In this document: positions 11,038 to 22,300 of the stretch, one piece after another
Position numbering within the stretch: position 1 is the first letter of the stretch
Layout: each line of letters starts with the position of its first letter
DNA from: Eopsaltria australis
Taxonomy: Eukaryota > Chordata > Aves > Passeriformes > Petroicidae
Assembly: GCA_034509425.1 (NCBI GenBank)
Contig: JAVTVJ010000777.1
Span: 449,501 to 513,500 of the forward strand
Length of the DNA stretch: 64,000 nucleotides
Direction: 5' to 3'
Notes under the pieces: generated by a model
Seen by the model: the letters and a program-made list of their open reading frames with translations, nothing else
Told to the model about the DNA's origin: nothing
Database searches by the model: none
Position numbers and translations under genes: made by a program

Positions 11038-14000
11038 TCATTTGGGAAACACTTCACTTTGAATGGGTTGGCCATTGAGAACAGCCAGCATGTTTGCTAT
11101 TGCTTCTTCTGCCATCATATGGATGGCTTGGACTGTTGCGGTTCCAATGTGCGGGGTTATGATGACGTTATTCAAGTTTAATAAAGGATGGTCTCTGGAA
11201 GAAACAGAAAGAACAGAATGTATTACACAGGGAACTTACTCTGCTGCTATCCCATGCTAGTTGTGAAGAACTGAACCTCAGGAAACAGCAATGGCACGTT
11301 GAGACCAAAACACAGAATGAGCACAAAGCTGTGGGACGCTTGATTACACATTTCTTCCTCTCCATCTGTCTTGCTCATTGCCTGGCCCATGAATCAGGCT
11401 GGCAAAGAACTGACAGAGGTGGGAAAGGGGAATAACTTGTTTATTTATGATTGTGCAAGACAGGCTTACACAATGAGTCTCCCCATGGAGACCAAAATTA
11501 TGAGCACACTTTGAACACAGTTTAAAACATTTGAGATAAACAGAATGGGAAACAAGTTTCTTTACCTTGGCAGAGGCTCAGGGTATGTCACATCCAGAGC
11601 TGCAGCCCTAATAACCTTATTCTGGAGGGCTTCTACCAATGCATCTTGATCAATAACTGCACCTGCATTGAAATGAAATCTTGATATCCTGATGAGTTAA
11701 TGAACACGTTTTTACCTAGGAGGGGGGGAAGGTCTCTAGGGTCAAGTGTAAAAAACTAAAGGACCTTCATCTTGTTAGAAAATAGATTTCTAATAATCAT
11801 TAACAATACAAACCAAATATTTTATTTATTAATCTTTAATTATAGGATGATTATGGTCCATTGCATAAGGCTTTTCCTGGGATGAGTTTCAGTCTTTTCC
11901 TCATTTTGACACTTCCTGTATTACTATAGACAAATCATTTAATCTCTGCAGACTTTCCACTCTTTTATCTCTGCTTTGTTTACTGAAACTATAATCTCTC
12001 TCATATGCTTGTTCAGTGCCAACAGATCTGTCATGTGAGGCTTCCTTTCTACATTGCTGTTCCAAATGTTACTTAATGTTTTCCCTTGTACCCTGTTTTC
12101 CCTGGCTGATGATAAACCTTTCGCTTATTTCCACTAAAACCCGCTGTCTCTAGGATAAGGCTAAAGAGAGCCAACCATCTGCTGAGCATCCCTCATTTCC
12201 ATAGGACCTTTGAAGACATAGCATATGATCCACGTATTTGTAGACTGCCAGCTACTTCATGACTCAAACAACAGAAGGATATCACAGACTGAGGCTGGAG
12301 AGGAGAATGTCAACACAATCAGACAAAACACAACCTTAAGTGTGGAACCACAAACAGTGATTTCAGATCCTCCTACCTCGGCTGATGTTTATAAGAGTAG
12401 CTGTGGGTTTCATCAGTTCCAGCTCCTTTTTCCCAATCAGTTTGTGAGTCTCAGGAGTCAGGTTCACAACCAACATGACAAAGTCAGATTGCTGCAGCAA
12501 ATCTTCCATGTTTGCACAGTAGTGGGCACCAACAGCCTCTTCCTCCTCCTTTCTTCTGAAGGAAAAATGCACATCCCCAAATTGACACAACTATTTCTAA
12601 TTGAGTTTAACAATCAATCAGCCCTGCAGAGTTCCAGAAAGTACAGAAATTGAGAGGTTTAAGACCAACGTAAAGGATAAGTCATTGATAGGCACAGATG
12701 GTGGAATGGATGCAGAGAGGATGTGGGCTATAGGGAGCAAGAGGCTATAGGGAGCAACAGGCTAAAGGAATGGTGTGACACTGGAGGAGTGATGTATGTA
12801 TGAAAGCAAAGCACACAGCTGATATGAGGTTAGGAGGCTAGGGATGCAGTCAGACCCTGCTCTTCTCTCCTGTGTCCATGTCAATTCCTATGGAGTCTTT
12901 CCTTGCCTGACATGCCAGTTAGGACTTGTGGTTGAAAAGAAATGACGTGTGAAAGAAAGGGAACTACAAATCCATGAGAAATTAAGACCTTTGTCATTAG
13001 TGCTGGTGTGATGGGTGATCTGGCTAGGCTGAGGAGACTGGCTGGAAGGAACAGGGATGCCGCCAGAAGCATGAAGAAGAGTCTGACAGAACAGGGGACT
13101 ACAAGACCTGGTTTGCTTGGACAACATCTCCCGAATGCTTACACAGCCCTTGTTTCAAACTGGTGGTGGCTAACCAGGGCAGGGCAAGTGCAGGAGGTGA
13201 GGGGGAACTGCTTCCTGAGGGGAGCAGGAGGGAGCCAAAGTGAGGAAGTGGTGACACACTGGTGCTTGTCACACTGCTTACAACTGCCACAAGTGCATAG
13301 GAAGGCTGGGAACAGAGCAGAGATGTGGCTTCCATCACTGCCTCCTGGACAATTAAATGCAGAAACCAGATGTCTTTACCTCTGGTTTCTGTTATGGTAC
13401 AGGATCCTCATGTTGAAGGCTCTGGCTCTCTGAGCCACTTTGTATCCAATGCTGCCCATCCCAATGATCCCAAGTGTCGCTCTGGTTACTTCCACTCCCA
13501 GCCAGTCAACAGCAAAATACTTCGTGTCTGGAGACACCGCAATCTGGCAGCCTGCATGTAAACATATGCTGAATGGGTACAAATCTGCCATAAATGTAGG
13601 TTTTGGGGAAAGAAAAGGCTTATCACCATCACAGCAGTGGGGCTCTGGAGCACACCTTACAAAACACCTTTGTTGATTTTGACCAGTTTCTAGAAGGGCC
13701 TGGAAAGTGCCAGCTCCTGCAACCAGGCCTGAAGCCAGTAACACAGTGGGATCCTGGCTGGGTACTGTGCCAGAAGGAATGACTCCTTGGAGAATTAACT
13801 CTTCCACAGCTGGTGTGTTTTCTTGGAAGTTCAAAAATAGCTTCTTTGACACTACCCTGCAAGCACTAACTTCACTTTTTTTTTTAGCTGGAGTAAATCT
13901 CACTTTCTCTCCTGGGTCACAACCCAAAGCAGCCTCCATTGCTTGAGCAGGGCTGAGGGTTTCAAATTCCAGCTCAGCCAGAGATCTCTGTGAGCTTTTG

Positions 14001-15163
14001 TACAACGAACTTACAGTTCAAAAAGATGCAATAGAGAAAACATAATGGGGAAAGAGATGTTATTTCATTCTCAGGGGTGGAGCAGCAGTGACAAGAAGAC
14101 CATGAGTCCCTGAAGACAGAGGCAGCTTCTTGTGAGTCGCTACTGACACCTTCCTTCCCCAGAAAGGCATTGCGTAGCAAGGACATGGGAAAAGAATGTG
14201 CTTTTAGGGACACAAACTAATGCTGGTGGTACAGTTTGAAATAGCTTTGCCAAAAGGATTCTCATCTATTTAAAAAATCATGCTGATGCTCTTCAGGAAA
14301 TACAACCCATTGGTTTAGACAAACTGATCACAAAGGCAGGAAAAAGAAGTAATACTAATTACTGCTCTGGAGTTGGAGATGTGGTCACTAATGCTTTGTA
14401 TCTTCCTGTAGCTCCTAATGCTTCTTTCAAGGGAAAATGAAAAGTGGTGACATTCAGTTTGGATGCACTTTCTGTTCAGTTTTAACAACCATAAACAACC
14501 CACCCAATGAACAGCCAGAGCTTGGAGAGAGCCCCAGACGTTATTCCAAACAGGATATCACAAGACTTCCAAGTGCATGATTTAGACAAAAGCATTACTC
14601 TTGTCACTGTTGCCCTAAAAAGAAGTGAGACATAGGAGAAGTAGATGCATCTGAAAGTTAAGGCCTCGGAAAATTCTTCCACGTAAAAGCATCCCAAATA
14701 TTGATTCAGGAAGATCATCTCTATCACAGCAAAAGTGAGGCATGCCAAAGAAGTAGCTACGACCAGGAAAATTTAAAACATTACCTTCCACTAGTCTTCT
14801 GGCAGAGGCCAGCATCAAGGCCATGCCTATGTCTGCTGTCGAGTCTGCCACGGCGTGCGGGGTGTTGGTCACTTTTACACCAAAGCTCGAGATCATCTTC
14901 AAGTCTAAGTGATCCACTCCAACCCCAGAGTTTCCAATTACCTTTAAATTAGGCAGGCTTTCTAGAAGCTCACAGTCAATAGCTGGTCTGCACTCAAACA
15001 CAAAAACAGATTGGATTTTTTTGCTCATTTCTTCTTTGTTTCCAAGAAATTCCTTCATGGTGATAAGGTGAAAGTGTTTCTTCAAAAGTGCTGCAAGGTC
15101 TTCTAGCACACCATGAGGTCCTCCTATATCCAGAATCAAAACACCTGGCAACTCTTCTGCCAT
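11038..15163 (-). CDS. GRHPR-like D-2-hydroxyacid dehydrogenase, copy 1 (5 coding exons, 327 aa)
   Basis: Predicted NAD(P)-dependent 2-hydroxyacid dehydrogenase related to GRHPR, which reduces glyoxylate and hydroxypyruvate. The substrate here is not provable from sequence. Exons on the minus strand: 15163-14785, 13551-13380, 12555-12377, 11662-11566, 11194-11038, total 984 nt with TGA. All junctions are GT-AG with good consensus (for example AG|GTAAAG). The protein starts [15 protein letters not shown]. The [11 protein letters not shown] segment is at about 78-88, the nucleotide-binding GMGSIG at 157-162, catalytic R243 in NISRG, E272 in YPEPLP and H291 in TPHIG. The length matches the family. 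As in copy 2, an acceptor (CCTGTTGCAG) lies three bases before the ATG, so the first exon is noncoding. A GC-rich block at 17.94-18.22 kb is the best promoter candidate. Mammals lack this gene between RBFA and TXNL4A, as far as I know. Confidence 0.92.
12727..12760. repeat. Two-copy 17-nt direct repeat
   Basis: GCTATAGGGAGCAAGAG at 12727-12743 is followed immediately by the same 17-mer with one change (C for G) at 12744-12760. It lies in intron 2 of GRHPR-like copy 1, the intron between coding exons 2 and 3. A short local duplication, probably without function. Confidence 0.8.
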
Positions 15164-15166
15164 GAC

Positions 15167-17929
15167 CTGCAACAGGGGAATAGAATGATGTTCCCGATCA
15201 TTTAAATTCACATGTATAAATCAGGAAACTGATGGAACTCAATATTGTTTTTAATCCACAGTCACTTAGCACTAGTGTGGTATGTCAGGCAACTTCCAAG
15301 TACTTTTACCAAGTGCTGATTTAGGCTACAACACCAAGGAATATCCACACTCTTACATCAAAATCCAGTCCTACAAGGTGGACTTCTCAAAGAGTTTCAT
15401 TTTAGTCCTGAATCAATATTGATTTCATACAAAACCAGTAGTTTTTCTGGTAGCTTACTCACCAATGCCTTTCTATAAGAAGTGCTATGAAACAGAGGCT
15501 GCTAGAAATTTACTCAAGGTTTCTTGCCTGCTGGTGAAGCCACAGGCTGGTGGCACTGAGGCCCAGATGGATCTGACAAACATCTGTAAAGGATGGTTTA
15601 GGTCCAACAAATTCGCACGATGAAGGGACACCCTTGGACAGCTGTTAGACTGCTTGCCTTCAGTGTTTCAAACATTCAGATCTGTACCTGAACTTATCTC
15701 ATGCAAAATTTAGCACACCTATGCCTATATGCTGAACCAGTGAGGAAGGACAGTAGAGGTGATACCACTGACAACACAGTCCTTCATGCTAGAACCTTCC
15801 TCTGCGCTGAGGGTTTTGAGCCCAGTCCTCTCTACAACACTCCTGCAAATGCACTGCAGTCTGCAATAAGATAGGGGCTCCACAGATAACCAAACACCTA
15901 ATTAGAGCTCTTATTGGCAAAAATGGTAGTTGAAGATTTGCTGCATATCTTAACAATAGCTGTGCCTAATTTCCTACAATTCTTTTTGCTGTGCTCCACT
16001 GACTTTCAGTCTCCATGCCATTCTACGTCCTAGACTTGTGTCCAGGAAACCTGATGTTGTGCTAACTGAATCAGAACAATTTTCAACAGCAGTATGCTGA
16101 TTTATTCTGGGCACACAGTGCTGGCCAGAGGTGTCCTGCTGTTTCCCTCCTCTCATAAAAGCCTTCTGTGAGTAACCAGAACTCAAACCTGTGACAAAAG
16201 GGTGTCAATGTAGATTGGAATTTTTTGTCAACCATATTTACCCTCATCCTGAGCAAACTCAGACTTATCCCAACCATACCTATTAAATGGTTAAAATCTT
16301 GACACAAGTGCTGCTGTTTTGTCTTGGCCTCAATGTGCATTTCTCCCCCAGTTTCAGTTTGCTGCTGTACATGAGCTTGAAGGGGCCTCCATGCTAGGAC
16401 AGTTCACCACAATATCTCTGATAATACTACCTAGCCCTCAACACCAGCAAACAAAGCAGTGAGATGAACAGTGCAACCAAATTGCAAAGGAAGATCATGT
16501 TTTTATATACATTTCATCTATGTTTTGCCAGCTGAAGTTGTCAGCCCCACGTGGTTGTCAAAGCTGCAAATTTTCCCAGGTGTAGTCTGCATTTTTTAAG
16601 AGCATCACACAACATTTAGGGGTGCATAGAATAAAAGAGTTTATGTCATACTGTGATGGCATTGTCCAGCTTCATTAATGATCAGAACCTGGTAATCATG
16701 GATGGCAGCTAAACCTTATGCTGTTAAGCAGGGGAAATTAGGTACTAGGCATGATCAAGTGACTGGCAGATGCCAGTGAGGCAGAACTTTATTACTCCAT
16801 TTACTTTCATCACCACCTCCTCCCCCGTGACAATACATCACCCATGACGGGTAGAACCAGACTTGCTTTAATTTTGGAAGCACTTCCTACACTTCACAAG
16901 CAGAAAGGTGACCCATGAGGAAGCCTCTAGCTATGAACAAACCAGCTGGTGCACTAGAAACAGGCTAGTGGCATGTGATGGACCTTTTCCTGAGTGTGGG
17001 CATACTGAACCTGCCACCATTCCAGCTGTGTTTGATGCACATGTGACCCACTCATCACCTGCAGCACTAGTTCAAGAACTGGTGCTCTGCTTGTCCCAGG
17101 TACAATCTTAAAAAAATCACACTGATAGCAGGAAACTAAAAACACTTAAAAGAACCTCACAGAAGGAAGGGGGGCTCTCCAGATACCAACCTTGGTCCCA
17201 GCACTTATTGTTTGTCTTCCAGCACTACATGCGCGTGTCCTGTACCTCTGTTTGTAAATCCCACTTCTGTGACAGCGATGTCCATGAGAAGCAATAACTG
17301 GATGAATAAATTTGTAAGCCAAATTTGACTGGCCAGACATCAAGGGAATCAGTTTCAACAGACTCAGTGCTTTTCTCCTGAACATAATTATTCAGTTATC
17401 AGATGTCTTGTCCAGTGTGTTAAATGTAACACCTGTCAAGGATATGACAATTTTGGTTTTGAACTAGTATCATCTGCAGTATCACAAATTCTTTTTTTAA
17501 AGTTGTCTCTCCTGTTGTATTTACATAAGACATGTATGTAAACAGCCATAATCATATGTAACTCATTGATAAAAGGTAAACGTACTGAGTTCTGGTCCTG
17601 GCATTGCAGAGAAAACTGAAAATACGACTTAGATTGAGACAACGGGGCAAATAAGAAGGACTACGTTTAAGTATAACTTCAGTGCTAATTGAAGCTGGCC
17701 CTATTTCATCTGTGGAACTTGACTCACTCCTTACTCGCAGATTTGTTGGCTGGCACTGCTGTACCACCTTGGACTTTACCAAATCATAGCAAAATAAACC
17801 TACGTATTTTTTCCTTGCTCGGTTTTTCAGGCAGTTAAAGGTAACAGCCTGCGTTATCCAGGATAAATTCCTCCCATTAACTTCTCTAAAGAAGACTGAA
17901 CAACAACCTGAAAAACAACCAAAGCACTA
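15167..17929. other. Upstream region of GRHPR-like copy 1, no gene recognised
   Basis: Unique sequence of average composition, with no recognisable exon or repeat family. It is probably the first intron (5' UTR intron) of GRHPR-like copy 1, because the coding exon begins right after a splice acceptor and the nearest GC-rich promoter candidate is at its far end. Open frames of 60-85 codons on both strands here do not resemble any family I know. Confidence 0.5.
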
Positions 17930-18220
17930 ACCAGGGCTGGCTTTTTTCTGACGACGTGCGGTTCACAGCTCGATCCCGCGGCAGCTGGAACAGCCGGGAG
18001 CTCACGGTTCCAGCTCGGGACCGGGTACTGCGGCTCCTGCCCAGCCCCGCTCGCTTAACCCTGCCCTTCCCGGGCACCGCCGGCTCCGGGGCTGCCGGCT
18101 TCCCGAGCAGCTCCGGCATGGCGATCACCACCCCCGCTAACTCTGCTGCTGTCTGCAGTCACACCGGGCTGCCTCTCTCCTCTCCCTCTCCCTCTATCGC
18201 CGCCGGACGTCCTAGAAAGC
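17930..18220 (-). promoter_or_regulatory. GC-rich block, candidate promoter / first exon of GRHPR-like copy 1
   Basis: A local CpG-rich segment between AT-richer flanks. On the minus strand a donor-like site (GAACC|GTGAGC, exon end at about 18006) and a second weaker one (GTTAGT near 17930) could end a noncoding first exon that splices to the acceptor at 15167. It lies about 1.2 kb from the TXNL4A start, so it may instead be an outlying part of that CpG island. No TATA box or other core element was recognised. Confidence 0.35.
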
Positions 18221-18636
18221 CAAAGTTATTTGCTACAAATGGTTCCCCACAGCCCAGGTTGCAGCTTGTGTGGAATTTTTATAGTGGAAACTACACTTTT
18301 GTCCCTGCCTGCTGCAAGCGAACCTTTTAAATTAGTGTCTGCTGTGGAATTAAGGCAACAGATTGGTCTGGAATGGCCTATGCCAATGGCCAGCTCGATC
18401 CTGGAACCCAACGTGCTGGTTTTGCTGCTGACCACTTCCACTGGAAGGTGTGCCCAGTGTACTCCCGTAGCGGTATTTTGATCGGGAGAGACATGGAAGA
18501 GCTCATGGAGCCCAAATGCAAGTCCCGGAGTGGCTGGGCAGTGCAGCTGGGGGCTGGCTGGGGGTGGGGCATGAAAATTGTCATTGCTGTAGGTGAATAC
18601 ACTAAAAAAGTCTTCCACAACCAGGAGATGAAATAG

Positions 18637-18812
18637 CACAGAACCACAGAATGGCTGGGCTAAAAAGGACCCTAAAGAACACCTAGACCCAACCCCTCTG
18701 CCATGGCCAGGGACACCTTTCGCTACACCAGGTTGCTCAGAGCTCCGTCCAACCTGGCCTTGAACTCTTCCAAGAATGGCGCATCCACAGCTTCTCTGGG
18801 CATATCTCCTTG
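18637..18812 (-). repeat. CR1 LINE fragment, minus orientation
   Basis: Begins with the reversed CR1 3' end (ACCACAGAATGGCTGGG) and continues through 'CACCAGGTTGCTCAGAGC' and the 'CTTGAACTCTTCCAAGAATG' segment to 'CTTCTCTGGGCAT'. It is about 175 nt long and moderately diverged. It lies just upstream of the TXNL4A CpG island. Confidence 0.88.
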
Positions 18813-18899
18813 ATCAAATCCCAAGGACAGGGAATGCATTAACATCACAGAGTGGTCAGTATCAGAGAGTCGGAGATCTGGGCTCTAATGACCACTGCT

Positions 18900-19336
18900 T
18901 CACCCTCCCCGTGCTAGCCGGCATCACCGATCCCTACGGCGTGCCACCACATCCCACCTGCGGGGGGACGCGGCTGTCCCTGGCCAGCGGCACCACGCAC
19001 CCCGTTTCCCGGGTGGCGGGGTCTCCTCCCGTCGGGAATCGCGGCTGCCCCGCCCCGCCCCGCCCGTGCCGTCGCTGTCTGAAGTGCGCGTGTCCCGCCC
19101 CTCCCTTTCCGCTTCCCGCCCGTCCCGGCGCCGCCGCCGCCCTGTGTCTCTGAGGGGAGGACGCCCGCGGGGTGCGCTGGGCTCGGGCCGCGGTGGGATG
19201 GGCGGGCCGGGAGGTCTCGGGGCTGGCGCTCGGTGCCCGCCGGCGCCCCGGGAGGGCTCGGGGAGGGCAGGCAGGGCGGGCTATCAGCTCCAGGGGCATC
19301 CCTGTCGTCCCGCAGGCTCGCCAGCCGGCCGCCAGG
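18900..19336 (+). promoter_or_regulatory. TXNL4A: TXNL4A CpG-island promoter and 5' UTR
   Basis: Dense CpG sequence with several CCGCCC/GGGCGG (Sp1-type) boxes at about 19045-19060 and 19200, leading directly into the TXNL4A start codon. An acceptor-like CCCGCAG at 19309-19315, 21 nt before the ATG, suggests that a 5' UTR intron may be used in some transcripts. No TATA box is seen. In humans small deletions in the TXNL4A promoter combined with null alleles cause Burn-McKeown syndrome, so promoter strength is known to matter for this gene. Confidence 0.75.
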
Positions 19337-22300
19337 ATGTCGTACATGCTGCCGCACTTGCACAATGGGTGGCAGGTGGACCAGGCCATCCTGTCGGAGG
19401 AGGACCGGGTCGTGGTCATCCGCTTCGGGCACGACTGGGACCCCACGTGCATGAAGATGGATGAGGTCCTGTACAGCATCGCCGAGAAGGTAAATAGGAG
19501 CTTTCCGCTCATTCTGCACTCTGTTCCCCATGGCTTGCTTGGAGCCTGGGACAGCTTATAACCGGGGTTCTGCACAGGTATCCCAGCTTTGGGAGGCAGT
19601 GGGAAAGCTGTGTGTTTGCTTTCACGAGTGTCTCCTAGAGTCACTAACTGCCCTGATGTTTGCAGTGTTCTGGGCGGTGAAAAGAGCATCGCAGGTGTTC
19701 GGAAATCGAGGTTGCTGCCTGTTAATAACCCGCCATTGAATGAGCATCAACATTCAGGCAGAAACAATGCTCGGTGATGGGGCTGCTGCGGCTCCAGGTA
19801 ACGCAGCACTCTCACTGTGCAGTGGACAGGTGTGGTCCCTTCAGGTTTTCCATTTGAATAACTTGGAAAGTTACTTTCATTTTGGCTCTTAAAAATGATG
19901 AGGTGCTAAAATGTGCGGGATGGTGTTGATTAATCTGTCATTGATATACTGATTAATCTATCAGTGATATTAATCTGTCAGTGATGTTATCTGTGAGACA
20001 GTAGCATTCCACTGAGTTGCATGGACTGAGTTAAATTTTAAGAGCCAAACTCCAAAGCTGTTTTCAGATGGAAACTGAATAATTACCAGCAGCTGGTCAC
20101 TTGATTAAGAAAGATACATGCATAGGAAAAATTAGACTGTTAGAATCCACAGTCAGCTATAATTTATCTTTTCTTATATTTGCTAAAGGTTTTGCGTAGT
20201 GAAAAATGTAGAATATTGACAGGTCTTTAACTGAACCACATGAAGAAAGAAGCAAAAAAATCTGAATCTGAAATGGTAACTTGGATAGGGAAAGGTGCCA
20301 GCTATCATAGAAATCATAGAATGGTTTGGGTTGGAAGGGACCTTAAAGATCATCTCATTCCAACTCTCCTGCTGTGTCTTACACTATACCAGGTTGCCCA
20401 GGTCCCCATCCAACCTGGCCTTGAACACTGCCAGGAATGGGGCATCCACAACTTTGCTGCCTTCATTTAGAATACTCTGCATGCTGCGCAGCTTGACATG
20501 GAGTAGTTTTTGTGGTGTACTTTGTCTTCTAAAGTGTTTTTAAATAAATTGTGCCTTGAAAATCCCCACAATGAAAGATCTATACCCACAGCCAAGTGTT
20601 AAGACATATTAGAATGCAGTAAAGAGTTGTGACATGTTTTAATTCAGTTGTTTTGTATTCAGCCTGGTGGGAGTGTTATGCTCAGATACTGTTAGGATGG
20701 ATTTGTGGCAGTATGCTTGGCAATTTGGCAGACCTGCTGGCAGCTAGGGGTGACTGGGGGAAGAAAGAACAAAGTAACTTCTTATTTAAAAATCTCCCTC
20801 TGCAGAAATGGCAAATTAAAGGGGGAGATCCTACCTCATCCTCTTGCTTACAAGCCATGTTTGGATCTCTGCTGTTTTAAAGAGTGAGTAAAAGTTCCCA
20901 TTGTACAGGTGTTTATTCTAGAGAATAATACAGAATGTTAATGTACTCTAATTGCAGGCTACATTTGAAGACAATGTGGCCGTATTTTACATTTATTACC
21001 CTGGTGCAATATTCTTTTAGACTGTAGCATGTTTATGGGTAGCAGTAATATTTATCTGTATTTTATGATAGGTGATCAGGGTTTTTTTTTTCAGTTTGAA
21101 TCCTTTTGGGGAAAAAGAAGCTAGAATGCTATATGAAAGTACAAAGTAGATTATTTTCACTGAAATGTACTCCACTTGCAGTTGACTGGGGCTTTTCCCC
21201 AGTGTTTCATGAAAAAGAACCAATGAATGTCAAAACAAAATAATTGTAAGATGTTAGATTTTTTTTTTTGCTTTGTCAGGGTTTCAGTCAAACATTGATT
21301 GAAAAGTAGTTGAGTTTCACAAATTTTGTCTTAAAGACCTTTTCTAAAAATACACTTTTTTCTTTTCTTTAGAGGAAACTCATAAAAATCTATCCCCTGA
21401 AATACAGGGATTGGTTTGCTAAATTAATACACCTTGTTTAAGAAATGGTTTATCTATGACTGAATAGTGTAAATCAGATAACTATTGTATTGGATCGATG
21501 TGGGTTTAGGGAGGATTGTTCAAATGCTGTGCATTTATTTAACTATAATCAGAAATGTGAATATCTGTGGCTTTTCCTCAAACAGTAGTTATGCCTCTGC
21601 ATTTCTGCTAAGGTTCCATGGATAGTGAGAGAGAAAAAGAAGGTGGGGAAGGGAAAGAGGTAGCTATAAAAAAAAGCATATTGGTATTTTAGCCTCTGGT
21701 GTTTGTAATTAAAAGCTGAGCAAAGTTAATCCATTTACTGATGTCTGTAGTTTCCATAATTATTAGGTGTAAGCGTTGCTCTTGGCACTATAATGTCTTT
21801 CTCTTTTCCCCTAGATATTTATCTCCTAAACTTACAGCATAATTAGCAAGAAAAAAATTCAAATAAGTATTGCCAGTACAGACTTTCGAGTTTGTACTTG
21901 CTTTATTCAGTTCAGTAATGCAAGTCTTCATCTTCATTCAAGCCTCCTTCAAGGCCTTCAAAGCCTCCTTCAACTCATTTGTTGCAAAAACTAGTCTCAG
22001 TTCCTGTATTTTTTTCCTGTGAGTTTCTTGTCGATAAAGAACAGTTCTGTTCTTCTAAACAGAAAAAAACACTGTCTAGAAACTGGTTAGGAAAATGAGA
22101 AGATGGAATCTTAGATCTTGTTTCAGATTTCCTTAGATATTTATGCTGTAAGGTTTGCTTTTCCAAGGCAGCTGAAGTCTTAACAACTAAAAAAAAAAAG
22201 AAGAGTTTTACTTACCTTTGACAGAAATTGCAAGAAACTTCACGATTTTTGTAATTCATCCTAGTCATGAATTGTATTTCTGTGTCAATCTCACGTTGTA

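Noticed and set aside
18226..18639. Overlapping frames on both strands upstream of TXNL4A (up to 137 codons)
   Set aside because: No family resemblance, no splice or promoter logic, and next to a CR1 fragment. Treated as chance.
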